This document shows, in pieces, positions 21,720 through 32,824 of a stretch of DNA of 36,757 nt. Origin of the DNA: Hypsibius dujardini (taxonomy: Eukaryota; Tardigrada; Eutardigrada; Parachela; Hypsibiidae); the NCBI GenBank assembly GCA_001579985.1, contig LRSR01014918.1, positions 1 through 36,757 of the forward strand. The letters are read 5' to 3'. Below the pieces are notes generated by a model. It did no database searches, was not told the DNA's origin, and was given only the letters and a program-made list of their open reading frames with translations. The position numbers were made by a program, and so were the translations under genes. Position 1 is the first letter of the stretch. The number at the start of each line of letters is the position of its first letter.

Positions 21720-22289
21720 GATTTTTTAACGCAGAATGATTGACTGGTCGTAGGGTCGAAAGGAAGTAGAATTTTCGGGCGCAGCTGCGAGCTGCGAGGA
21801 ATTTTGTGGGAGGAAAAATGAAATCTTCGTCCAAATTAACGTTGAAAGCACAACCGTTTTCGGGGGATAACTCCTCCCCAGTTTCGATGTCAAATTTTTT
21901 TAATGTTCCCAGAAAGAGGAAGTAAGATTTGAAGGAAAAAACGAAAATTTGCAGAAAGTCAAGAGTTAAAAAAACAACAACCAGAGATTTAATGTAGTGA
22001 GCGCCAGATGAAATAAGGGAGCGTCAGATTAGATACAAGAGCGCCGAAACAGAGTAAATGAACGCCAAAATAGACTATGTGAGCGTCAAAATAGAATACA
22101 TGATCGCCCAAATAGAATAAGGGAACGCCTAACTAGATTAATGAGCGTAGGATAGAATAAGTGAGCGCCTAACTAGATCAGTGAGCGCAGAATAGAATAA
22201 GGGAGCGCCAGAATAGAACAACTGAGTTTGTTCGCCTCGATTTAAAAAGGTCTCAGAGAAACTATTCCGCTTCTCTCTTGCCAGCCGTC
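21720..22289. promoter_or_regulatory. Bidirectional promoter region LAMTOR1 / NDC1-like
   Basis: The 570 bp between the two divergent start codons must hold both promoters and 5' untranslated regions. No TATA box is assigned. The right half is a 20-21 bp minisatellite (21999-22226). No CACGTG E-box was seen here. Confidence 0.5.
21999..22226. repeat. 20-21 bp minisatellite, eleven units
   Basis: Diverged units with consensus GAGCGCCAAAATAGAATAAG repeat about every 20.6 bp, close to two helical turns. It lies 64 bp upstream of the NDC1-like start codon. Confidence 0.9.
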
Positions 22290-23611
22290 ATGAATAATTT
22301 CAACGCGCGGTATGTCCACTTCAACGGGCAACGTTTCCCGGCTGGCACAAACATCAACAGCGGTAATCCTTCCGACTCGCTTTCCATGTCCAGCATGACG
22401 GCGGCGGGAACCTCAATGGCGGCGTCCGCCAGTGGCAACGGCAACGACAACAACGCGAGCAACAGCATCACCGCTCAATCTCGTCCACTGGAGCCAAAAT
22501 ACCGTCGTTTATCCGATCTGGAGCGCAATGTGGACCGCAGTCGTAAGTGGTGCATTGAAAATGCCCTGAAAATTACTGTCGGAGAACCGGTTGTTTTATT
22601 CTTCATAAATTTACAATGTGTGAAGCCGGTTGATTGAAGTAGTGAACACAATCTCAAGCGCATCAAGAGATCAATCAAGCAATAGCTCTAATCGTGTTAT
22701 TGTAGGTTCGTACCTGTCAATGGTTGATTGATTGACTTGAATCGCGCCGAATAATTTCATTTTTTTTTAACGGATGATCTCTTTATTCTATGGATCTCTT
22801 GATTTTATTTCGTACGAGTCACACCAATTTGCGGAGTCATGGTTTCCGTATTTGCAGAGGCAGAAAGTTTGAAAATGATGCGACTTGGCCATCGCGAAGG
22901 ACACCGGCTGCTGATCGCACCGCGCGATTTCTTCTACCGGAATCTCCTCATCCCTGTAGCGGCACGGGCTTTCCTGCTGCAGCTATGGACGTCATATTTT
23001 CTCATCATCTGGTGGACCGGATTGGCCGGCATTCTTGATGTCATTTTTGCACATTGCTTCATCCGGACTGAGATGAGCTTTCTCCAGGTAAAACTTTCAA
23101 CCACCAAAAGATTAGTACTGGTTTGATTGGTGGATTCGTGTATTTGCTATATTGGAAGTAATTTGATTGTAATATTACTCAGGATTTGTGTTTCCACTTG
23201 AGTCTGCCCACAATTTTCCGTCTTCGGACGATTCTCGGTGCGGTTCTACTCTCTGCCGCTTCCGTGTGGAACTACCTACAGCTTGTGCGGATCCCACCGC
23301 CATTGTTCGCCAATCGGATGGCTAAATTGGTGGAGTTTCTCAAGACACTGGCATTCAACGGACCGTGTGCGCTGGTGTGTGCAGCAGTGGTTTGTCTCCG
23401 GCCCGAGTATCAAGTCCAGCACGAGATTTCAAGGATCATCCCGGTACCTGATGCCACGGCGAATTCGGGCGCTATTTCGACCAACACGGATGATGCGACC
23501 TCTTTGTCAGATGTGTTTCTGTGGGAGATTGTGCTCAAGACTGTTTTTGTAAGTTTAATTGCCGGTCCTTCCGATTTTTTGCCCATTGCTGTCTGTCTGT
23601 CTGTCTGTCTT

Positions 23612-23674
<63 letters not shown>

Positions 23675-24579
23675 GTCTGTCTCTCTGTCTGTCTGTCTGT
23701 CTGTCTGTCTTTCTATTTGTCTATCTGTCTGTCTAATAAGGAATTTTGTGTGTGTTTTTAAGCCTGCGCTGTACCTAATGGCCACATTCGTTGCCGGTAA
23801 TTTCGTCCACTTTTGGCTTGGGGACTTCTTCATCGGCGTCGTCAAAGTCTCCCCGCATGGACCGTCACTGCTGTCCGTGCAAAACCCCTTCGTGTTTCTT
23901 AAGCAGTTATCCATCACCATCTGCTCGGCCGTCATTGACGCAGTCCAACCCGTTCTTCTCCTTCCCGGGCGAAATTTCTGGAAGGTGACAGCACTTTTAA
24001 TGGCCCTTCCGATTCTCTTTCCGTTGACGGAGCTCTGCCGTTTGTGGCTGCAGTATCACTTTCTCGCCTTTGCCATCCTACACGCCTGGAAGCTGAATTT
24101 GCTGCAGATGCGTAGCAGCCTGGCGCAGCTGCATCGGTTCGGTCACTTGGAGCTGGTCGACTGGATCGCCTTGCCGCCGGTGTTAGCCAATCTACGGAAG
24201 CCGATTGGCTGGTGGTGGTGCGACTACCTGGAAATACAGTTGCGGGCGGTGTTTTTGGAGCAGTTGAAGAACCAACCCAATTTCCTGTCCGGTTTCTTGA
24301 GCATGCGGATACCGACGCGGGATTTAAATCAGCTCGACGGGTTCGTCCGATTCTGGCTGCAGCCCATTCAGGACTTCTCGCGGCATATGCACGTGGTTCA
24401 GTTTCTGGTGGAGGCGGATCAGGAGCCTCGAAGCCGTCGATTGGTAAGTTCGAGTGCTGAGCTGTTTAACGGGCCGTCATATTGTTTGACGAGTTTGCCC
24501 AAACGAGCGTGCAGGCAGATAAATAGAGGCGGACCAATAGACAGGCAGATTTATAGGATCTTCACTGGGCAGGCAGACA

Positions 24580-24640
<61 letters not shown>

Positions 24641-24653
24641 CAGCAGCAGCAGC

Positions 24654-24692
<39 letters not shown>

Positions 24693-25248
24693 TTCAGACG
24701 TTGACTACGAGCGTTTTTGATGAGAGCACTTTAACGTTAACTTTTAGGATTTTCTGCACTGGGCTACGGGACAGCTGCAGCATCTCCACGACCACTACGC
24801 CCACAAATCCCTACGGACGCTGCTCGAGCAGGACTTCGCTGCCTATCAATTCGCCTGTCTAGCTAAGCCGTCAGTCAAAGTCATCGAACACGTCCGCTGC
24901 GTCGCCCTGTTTGCGGTACGCGCCAAAGCAGTGGATGCCCGAAATGTCCTCGGCGCCAACTACGGCAAAATCCTCGAGCAGGTGGCCGCGCTCTCGGTGA
25001 TCCTGGAGAAAGCCGGGGAGCGGTTTGAAGATCTCACGGACGGCCGTCTCTTCCAACAATACCCCAATATGGAGCCGTGTATTCGGTTTTACATCAAGTC
25101 CTACCGTCAGCTGGAGCATCTGACGCGGCTGAACCTCTCCGAACTGATCACCATTCTGGCCAAAGACATGAGCGAACTGAGGTTTAAGGAGTTCCCTGAG
25201 CTGATGCCGTACGTGGATAGTCTGTTTCAGCAGACCAAGAGTCGTTGA
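22290..25248 (+). CDS. NDC1: Probable NDC1 transmembrane nucleoporin
   Basis: If correct, this is the pore-membrane nucleoporin that helps insert nuclear pore complexes. Five exons: 22290-22542, 22858-23087, 23183-23548, 23763-24443, 24748-25248 (TGA). They give 676 residues, close to the 674 of human NDC1. A polar, Ser/Asn-rich N terminus of about 100 residues precedes hydrophobic segments near residues 113-150, 174-196, 214-233, 273-310 and beyond FWKVTALLMALP. A soluble C-terminal half follows. The last exon (NVLGANYGKILEQV, then ILEKAGERF) resembles the NDC1 C-terminal helices by eye only. The family call rests on length, topology and this weak similarity. Other multi-pass families are possible. 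The N-terminal extension is longer than usual for NDC1. Confidence 0.55.
23590..23735. repeat. (TCTG)n microsatellite, NDC1-like intron
   Basis: Nearly pure TCTG run with single TCCG and TCTC changes. It occupies most of the 214-bp intron 3. Confidence 0.95.
24571..24691. repeat. Compound (GGCA)n-(GCA)n-(GACA)n microsatellite
   Basis: Three different pure runs follow one another in the 304-bp intron 4 of the NDC1-like gene. Confidence 0.96.
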
Positions 25249-26348
25249 AATGAACCCTTCCATTGGCCTAGCACAGCAAACTGATGCTCCTTCTTTTATA
25301 GTTTTCTAATGTATTTCAGTGTTCGCAGTATGCAATGTGATCTTAATTTTCGGACTGGCCTAAGAAATTCACTGATTTTAAGTTTTGCGTCGCCACGCAT
25401 TCTGTTAATAGCACTTCATATCAATTGTCTTAACTCTTATTTAACAGGTCTTGTAAACTGTTGATTGATCAGTCGATTGATTGACTGATTCAGTACTGAC
25501 CAACGGAGCTCAAGTTTTACAGCCAATAAATAAATCAAGGGCTCGGCCAACCGTGTTGCGTTTCTGGACCCCTGTGATACTAAAGGGGACCGGACAAGGG
25601 GCGAAGCCCCGCCTTCTCTCCCCTCACTTGTTTATCGATCGCAATCACATTCTCCACATCCGGGGCGCACATGGAGTAAGGAAAAAAAAACGTCTGCACC
25701 GATTCCGCCCACCGTATTCGAATTTTTTTCCAAACTGCTTATACTCCCTACTTTCTGTTTCTGCGAGGTTTCTGCAGTACTTTGATTTCGTCTCCACCCA
25801 ATTTCACCAGCATAGGAAGGATAACTCGGCTACGAAATTGAAAACGCCTATCAGGCGTCTGTAAGTGATCTTCTCTTTTAGAAATCCAGATACGTTGTAT
25901 ATATCTTTCTGATTGCATTTTGAAGTTCACATGTATGTCCCGTTTTTGACCAAAACTTTTTTGACGCGCTCTGTATGTATGTATGTATGTTAATCCTCAA
26001 TATCGTGGGCTAGTGCAGCTTTCAAATGTTGAACACTTCAGTTATCGATTGATTGTTGATTGGATGACGAAAGCGTGGGCCTAAAATCTGATAGCTTGGT
26101 AGATAGATTGATTGATTGAGTTATTGTTGAGAAATCAGTAATAAAGTCACGTGCCCGTTTTCCGTGGCCTTCTTCATCCTTCCCAAACATCAACAGCAAC
26201 ATCCCCACACGTATTAAAGATTTTTATGATATGCATTCGTATTCTCCGCGTATTTTTTGGTACAATTCTCCTTACAATCGATCGAGTTCAACAATATTAG
26301 ACCTGCCTGAAGATTGCATGTCTTTCTATGCGTTGACTGATTGTTAGA

Positions 26349-26488
26349 TGCAGTGTACGGTTGCTTGATTGATTGATGCAGTATTTGGTTGCTTGATTGT
26401 TGATTGCAGTTTTTGGTTGCTTGATTGATTGATGCAATGTTTGGTTGCTTGATTGATAGATGGAGTGTTTGGTTGCTTGATTGTTGAT
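26349..26488. repeat. 28-bp tandem array, five copies
   Basis: Exactly five 28-bp units with consensus TGCAGTGTTTGGTTGCTTGA followed by TTG/ATTGA. It lies 150-290 bp upstream of the V-ATPase start codon. Confidence 0.93.
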
Positions 26489-26530
26489 TGATGGTCTTCT
26501 CTAGTTGCTCGCCCTTTTTCTGCTCAGGTC

Positions 26531-26540
26531 ATCACGTGAT
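26531..26540. promoter_or_regulatory. CLEAR-like E-box upstream of V-ATPase gene
   Basis: ATCACGTGAT is palindromic and contains TCACGTGA, the core bound by TFEB/MITF-type factors that control lysosomal genes. It lies 98 bp before the V-ATPase start codon. GTCACGTGCC near 26146 is a second partial match. Function is inferred from the motif and the gene type only. Confidence 0.4.
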
Positions 26541-26637
26541 TGTACTTCCTCCTTCCTGTTAGTTTGTGCGCTCACTCATTCGACTGGCGCTCTCTTGGAT
26601 TTTAGGTGCGACCGTATTCTCCACCAACTGAGGCAGA

Positions 26638-28406
26638 ATGGGGTCGCTGTTCCGCAGCCAGGAGATGACCCTGTGTCAGCTGTTCCTCCAGTCCGAGGCA
26701 GCATATGCTTGCGTGTCCGAGCTCGGCGAGCTGGGACTAGTCCAATTCCGCGATGTACGTCTTATGCGTCTTTTTGGGGAATAAAATCCGGTATTTTATG
26801 TATGAAATTTATCCAGTAAACTTTGCTGGGGAATTTAATCAGTTAATTTAAAATGTTAAATGTTAAATTCCAAATGTGTTATTTTTCAAAACGTGAAACA
26901 TGCAAATATTTGGACGACTTAAATCGTTTATGGGTATTCGTTCTTTCTATGTAGTTGAATCCGGATGTGAACGCATTCCAACGGAAGTTTGTCAACGAGA
27001 TCCGTCGCTGCGATGAGATGGAACGAATCTTACGTATGACTATCGACCGAGGAGCTGCTTTCAGATTCCGTTAGTGAAGGATTTGCCTCTTTTCATTAAA
27101 GGTTTTTTGGATGCGGAGGTCAGGAAGGACGGCATTCCCATCTTGGAGACGGGCGAGAACCCGGAAGCGCCACAGCCGCGCGAGATGATTGACTTGGAGG
27201 TATGGCCGGGGCGTTGATTGGTTGATTCAAGGTGATGTATTCGGTCATTGCTTGCTTTGATTGATTGATTGATTTAAGTTGATGTATTCGGTCATTGCTT
27301 GCTTTGATTGATTGGTTGATTTAAGTTGATATATTCGGTCATTGTCTGCTTCGATTGATTGGTTGATTTAAGTTGATGTGTCCGGTGATTGCTTGATTTG
27401 ATTGATTGGTGGATTGTCGGTGAAGTTGGAAAGAAGTCCAATTTGATAGGCCGATGGCGATCTGGATACTTCTTTGCACGAAACGTTCTTTTGCAATAGG
27501 CAACATTTGAAAAGCTGGAGAATGAAATGAAAGAGATCAACAACAATTCGGAGGCTCTGAAGCGAAATTATCTGGAGCTCTCGGAGCTGAAGCACATCTT
27601 ACGGAAGACTCAAAATTTTTTCGATGAGGTAAGCACCAACCGTTTTCTTCTTTCTTTTAATACAATTAAGCTATTCGTATAGTTAGGGAAGTTTTGAAAA
27701 AGATTCCTCATCTGGTTAGCTTTTTTGATGGCCTTAACCACCTCTTTCATCCGATTCAGTCGAATCGGTCAATTTTTATTCTTTTGATTCATTGGAAAAA
27801 CATTTACTTAAAATACTTGAAAAAATTTTGCTTGACGGTAAATAAATTAGTTATTTTTGCTGCGTTTGAAATCATTAAAATTAAAATCTGTATTTAAAAT
27901 ATTCATATTTTATTTACGGTTTCAAAATTTAGTTCACGTATTTTATTATGTCACTTAAATATGGCTTATTCATCTTTCGGTCAGGTTAATTTTTTTGTAA
28001 AGTTCATTTAATTTCAAAGATGAACACTCCGATCAATAAATGTACTTTTGAATTGCTCTCTTCCGGCGCTTTCTCTTCTCAAGCGCGCACAGCCTTGCGC
28101 TGAACACATCCGTGTCTATTTCTCCTCCTAATCCATAACAGATGCAACAAGACAGTAATCCCATTCGACCGGGCGAGAACGCCGGCTTACTGCAGGAGTC
28201 CGACGGGCCACCGGAAATGCACCATAGCTCGCTTAAACTGGGGTGAGGCTCTCTCTGCTTTGCTTCCACTAACCATTCCGCTCTTTTCTGCACCTACCTT
28301 ACTTTTGGTTGTGGGCCTTGCTTCTTGTCTCTGTCTGTCGATCACGTGTCGCTCACCGCTTCCGTTACACTTGGTGATGGGCATTCCTCGCAGTAATTCG
28401 GTCTCT

Positions 28407-28471
<65 letters not shown>

Positions 28472-30864
28472 AATCCATCATGTTACATTTAAATCGCTTC
28501 GGGCATAGTTGGTGATGGGCATTCCTCTGGCAGTAATTCGTCCTCTCCGTTGATGCGCCCCCTAACTGACCAACAAATTCCTCCAGCGGGGCTTTATTAG
28601 AGTCCAAAGTTTTAGTAACCCGTTTATCTGAGTCTGGTGTGGTAGACTAAAGGGTTCCCCTGCATAAATGTACATGTAGGCTTGGGGTGGTTCCCTTTCC
28701 TGTCTGCCCATAGGAAGGGACGGTGTTGTTATGTGTTGTTTTTTGTGTTGCTGTCCGTTTTTAGCGCGAGAGCGAAGTAAGCAGTGACCACTCTGGAGGG
28801 CCGACCGATAAGACGCTCTTCATGAACGATGGCGGCGGACCGTCGGGAGCCTCTAGCAATCTGGGGTAGGTGTATAAAAAGGATTTTCTGATGGCCCATG
28901 TCAAGGAATTTTAAATCGAAATTTACGTATTTTTTAAATAAAGTTTAAAGATTTAAATTAAATTAAATTGCAAAATATGATGCCATAACGGAAATGCTGT
29001 CTAGGAGTTGACAAATTTTCCGATGCTCAACCAACGTAGCTCTCGGAGCACCATAACACAACAACAGTTTGCCCACACCAAAACTGGAACTCAGTGACAG
29101 ATTCATTGTGTAATCGGCTGAAATTTGATTATTCAGTTTACGATTTAGTTAATAAATGAAAAGTCAGAGACATTTTAATGGAAGAGCCCATTCCAAGTTT
29201 GTAGATCAGCCTTCTGGTTGGTCATTCAGTGATGGGGATCTGTGAGGACTCCTACCTTCAGTCAGTTGATAGGAACGCCTGAAGGTAATCCTGAGCTCGA
29301 AGCTATGGTTAGAACTACTGGAGAGGAATGCCGGTCGATTCTGTATCCGTAAATCTTCAGTTTGCACGACATTCTGCTTGACATCCTTTTGTGTCTCCCT
29401 TTTTTTTATTTCTTTATTTCATTTCCCTTATCTCAAGCACCACGTCCCGTCGCTTGTTTGCATTTCTTTTCTTTGTTCTCCTCTCCAAACCAGTTTCGTC
29501 GCCGGTGTCATTCTCCGCGAACGCATTCCCGCTTTCGAGCGGATGCTGTGGCGTGTCTGCCGCGGCAATGTCTTCCTGCGGCATACGGAAATTGAGGCGC
29601 CGCTTGAGGACCCGCATACGGTAAGCCTTTGCCTTACGAGAATCCTCTATTCTTTACGGGTAATTCAAGCTTTGTCTAACTTGACCGGTCTCGTGTTTAG
29701 GGAAACGAGGTTTACAAGTCTGTCTTCATCATCTTCTTCCAAGGCGACCAGTTGAAAAACCGCGTGAAGAAGATCTGCGAGGCGTTCCGGGCGACTTTGT
29801 ATCCTTGTCCGGAGACACCCGGCGAGCGCCGGGAAATGGCGTTTGGCGTTATGACACGTATCGAAGATCTGACAACGGTTGGTCTTAGAAAGGAGGAAGC
29901 GAATAGGACGGGAGCAGACAGACAGACCGGCAGACACACACAGACACACAAACACATAGACGGACACATAAATAGCAAGGCGGAAAAGCTGACAGACAGA
30001 CAGAAAAACAGACAGGCACGCAGACAGACAAACAAACAGACAGGTAGGCAGAAGTACAGACAGATAGATGGACAGACAAGCAGACAGATGACTGACAGAC
30101 AGACAAATAGATAGACAAAGGAGGCATGTTAGGCATTTAGATCAGTCTAATATTGACTTGATTGCTTCGAGTTTAGGTTCTCGGTCAGACACAAGACCAT
30201 CGCCATCGCGTCCTGGTAGCTGCGGCGAAAAACATCAATATGTGGTTCATCAAAGTCCACAAAATTAAGGCCATTTACCACACGTTGAATCTGTTCAACT
30301 TGGACGTGACGCAGAAGTGTTTGATTGGTGAATGTTGGTGCCCTGTCATGGATCTGGATCGCATTCGTTTGGCACTCCGTCGAGGAACGGTACATTGCCG
30401 AACCGTTGGACTCATTTATACCCCTACCGAAGTGACAGCGATGATAACTCAGCGATTATGTCTTTTCAGGAGCTGAGTGGAGCGACCGTGCCGTCCATTC
30501 TCAACCGCATGGACACCCCGGAGGTCCCGCCGACCTACCACAAGACTAACAAGTTCACGTCGGCTTATCAGGGCATCGTGGACGCCTACGGTATCTCCAA
30601 CTACCGTGAGGTCAATCCAGCGCCGTTCACCGTCATCACCTTCCCCTTTCTGTTTGCTGTCATGTTTGGAGATTTGGGCCACGGGTTGGTCATGGCAGTG
30701 ATGGCCTTCTTCCTCGTCTGGAAGGAGAAGTGGATTGCGTCACGGCGCATTGAGGGCGAGGTCAGTCATAAATACGGGACCGTCGGATAGAGATAAAAAA
30801 ACAGGCACTGTCGCAGGCAGACAGAAAGACAGACAGTCAAATAAGCAGGCTGACAGAGCGACAA

Positions 30865-30899
<35 letters not shown>

Positions 30900-31992
30900 T
30901 AAACGGACAGACAGGCAGACAGGTAGACAGACAGGTAGACAGGCAGGCAGACAGACACACAGACCGACACAGACAGACACCGACAGACACCGACAGACGG
31001 ATAGATAGACAGACAGTTGGACCCCTTAATATCAGTTTTAAGGAAACTGATTTTGTATGCAGATCTTCGGAACTATTTTCGGTGGGCGCTACATCATCTT
31101 CATGATGGGTCTCTTCAGCGTCTACACAGGCATTATCTACAACGATATCTTCAGCAAGTCGTTCAACATTTTCGGCCCCCGCTGGATGACGAACCGCACT
31201 ATTTATCAGTAAGTTAACCATACTGTTGCTTCGATACCTTCACTCGTCTCGTATCATACGACTGCGAGCGGCTTTCGTTCTTCGTTATAGATTCCAGGAC
31301 CACGGTGAACCGGCCCACGGAACACTGTTCACCCTGGACCCCGTCCTGGACTTCAAGTACGGCCAGGGCCCCTATCCCTTCGGCCTCGATCCCACCTGGG
31401 CGTTGGCCTCCAACAAAATCTCGTTCATTAACTCCTTCAAGATGAAGATGTCCGTGATTTTGGGCGTGATGCAGATGATGTTTGGTATCATCTTGAGTTG
31501 CTACAATCATCTGTAAGCTGCTTTTTTTGTCGCCGTGTCTGTCTGTCTGTCTGTGTATTTGTCTCATCCGTTGTTTGGTCATCCAACTTAGCATCATTTT
31601 CAAACTCCAGGTTTTTTGGGAAGTTGATCAACGTGTTCTGTGAGTTCATTCCGCAAGTCCTCTTCCTGTTGTGCATGTTCGGCTACCTGGTTGTCCTCAT
31701 CTTCTACAAATGGGTCAACTTCCATGCCTCGATGGCCGGGTGTGCACCGAGTTTGCTGATCGGCCTGATCAACATGTTCCTCTTCAAGTACTCAGACAAT
31801 CCGAAGAATAATGCGGACGGCACGCCTTGCCTGCAGAACATCTTTTATGACACCCAAAAGAGCTTCCAGAGCTTTTTGGTGCTGCTGGCCCTCTTCTGCG
31901 TGCCCTGGATGTTATGCGTGAAGCCGTTCATTCTGCATCGCCGTTGGAAGGCATCGGTACTTTCTCCCTATATATCTGCCTGCCTGCCTGCC

Positions 31993-32066
<74 letters not shown>

Positions 32067-32791
32067 GTCCGTCTCTCTGTCTGTCTGTTTGTCTGTCTGT
32101 TTATATGTCTGTTCTCTGTCTGCCCTATTGTTAGGCAGTCGGTTCTGGGATTTTTTCCTCCCATTCAAGTTGTCTCTTTCGATTCCAGCAAGCTGCACTT
32201 CCCTTGCATAATGTCGACGAGAATGGTCACGCGGAAGGAGGCAAAGTCCAGGCATCTCACGGCGGCGGCCATGACGATCACGGAGACGGCGCCACTGTAT
32301 GTTCCTTTCTTTGATAGGCCTCGCTTTGTTTTCCGGCTCCTTCTACGCGTGTGACGTATTGACCTTGTTTTTGCAGTTCGACTTTGGCAACATCATCATT
32401 TACCAAGCCATCCACACCATCGAGTTTTGCCTCGGTATTATCAGTAACACCGCCTCCTACCTCCGCCTGTGGGCACTCAGTTTGGCGCATTCGCGTAAGT
32501 GACGTCATTTCCTGCCGCTCGTTTTGTTCGTTCGTAAGGAAAGAGCTTGATGTTTCTGCCTTGGGCGTCGTTGTTGCAGAGTTGTCCGAAGTGTTGTGGA
32601 ACATGGTGATGAAGTTCTCCTTCAATATCAACGGCTGGGGTGGAATTCCACTGCTCTTCTTCCTCTTTGCTGCGTGGTCCTTTTTGACGCTAGCCATTCT
32701 CGTCATGATGGAGGGCATGAGTGCTTTCTTGCATGCACTCCGTCTCCATTGGTGAGCGAGGAGTTGTCTATCTGTCTGTCTATCTGTCTGT

Positions 32792-32824
<33 letters not shown>

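Larger units (their letters stand above)
25249..26637. other. Spacer between NDC1-like and V-ATPase genes
   Basis: No exon seen. An AATAAA at 25525-25530 could be the NDC1-like polyadenylation signal. There is a (TATG)n run near 25973-25990 and a small hairpin GGGGCGAAGCCCC near 25598. The 28-bp array and an E-box near the right end are listed separately. A good acceptor ending at 26605 suggests that the V-ATPase start codon lies in a second exon beginning at 26606. Confidence 0.5.

Noticed and set aside
25598-25610. GGGGC-GAA-GCCCC hairpin as a terminator
   Set aside because: It is a small stem of the kind used in bacterial terminators, which has no such role in an animal genome. No other support was found.
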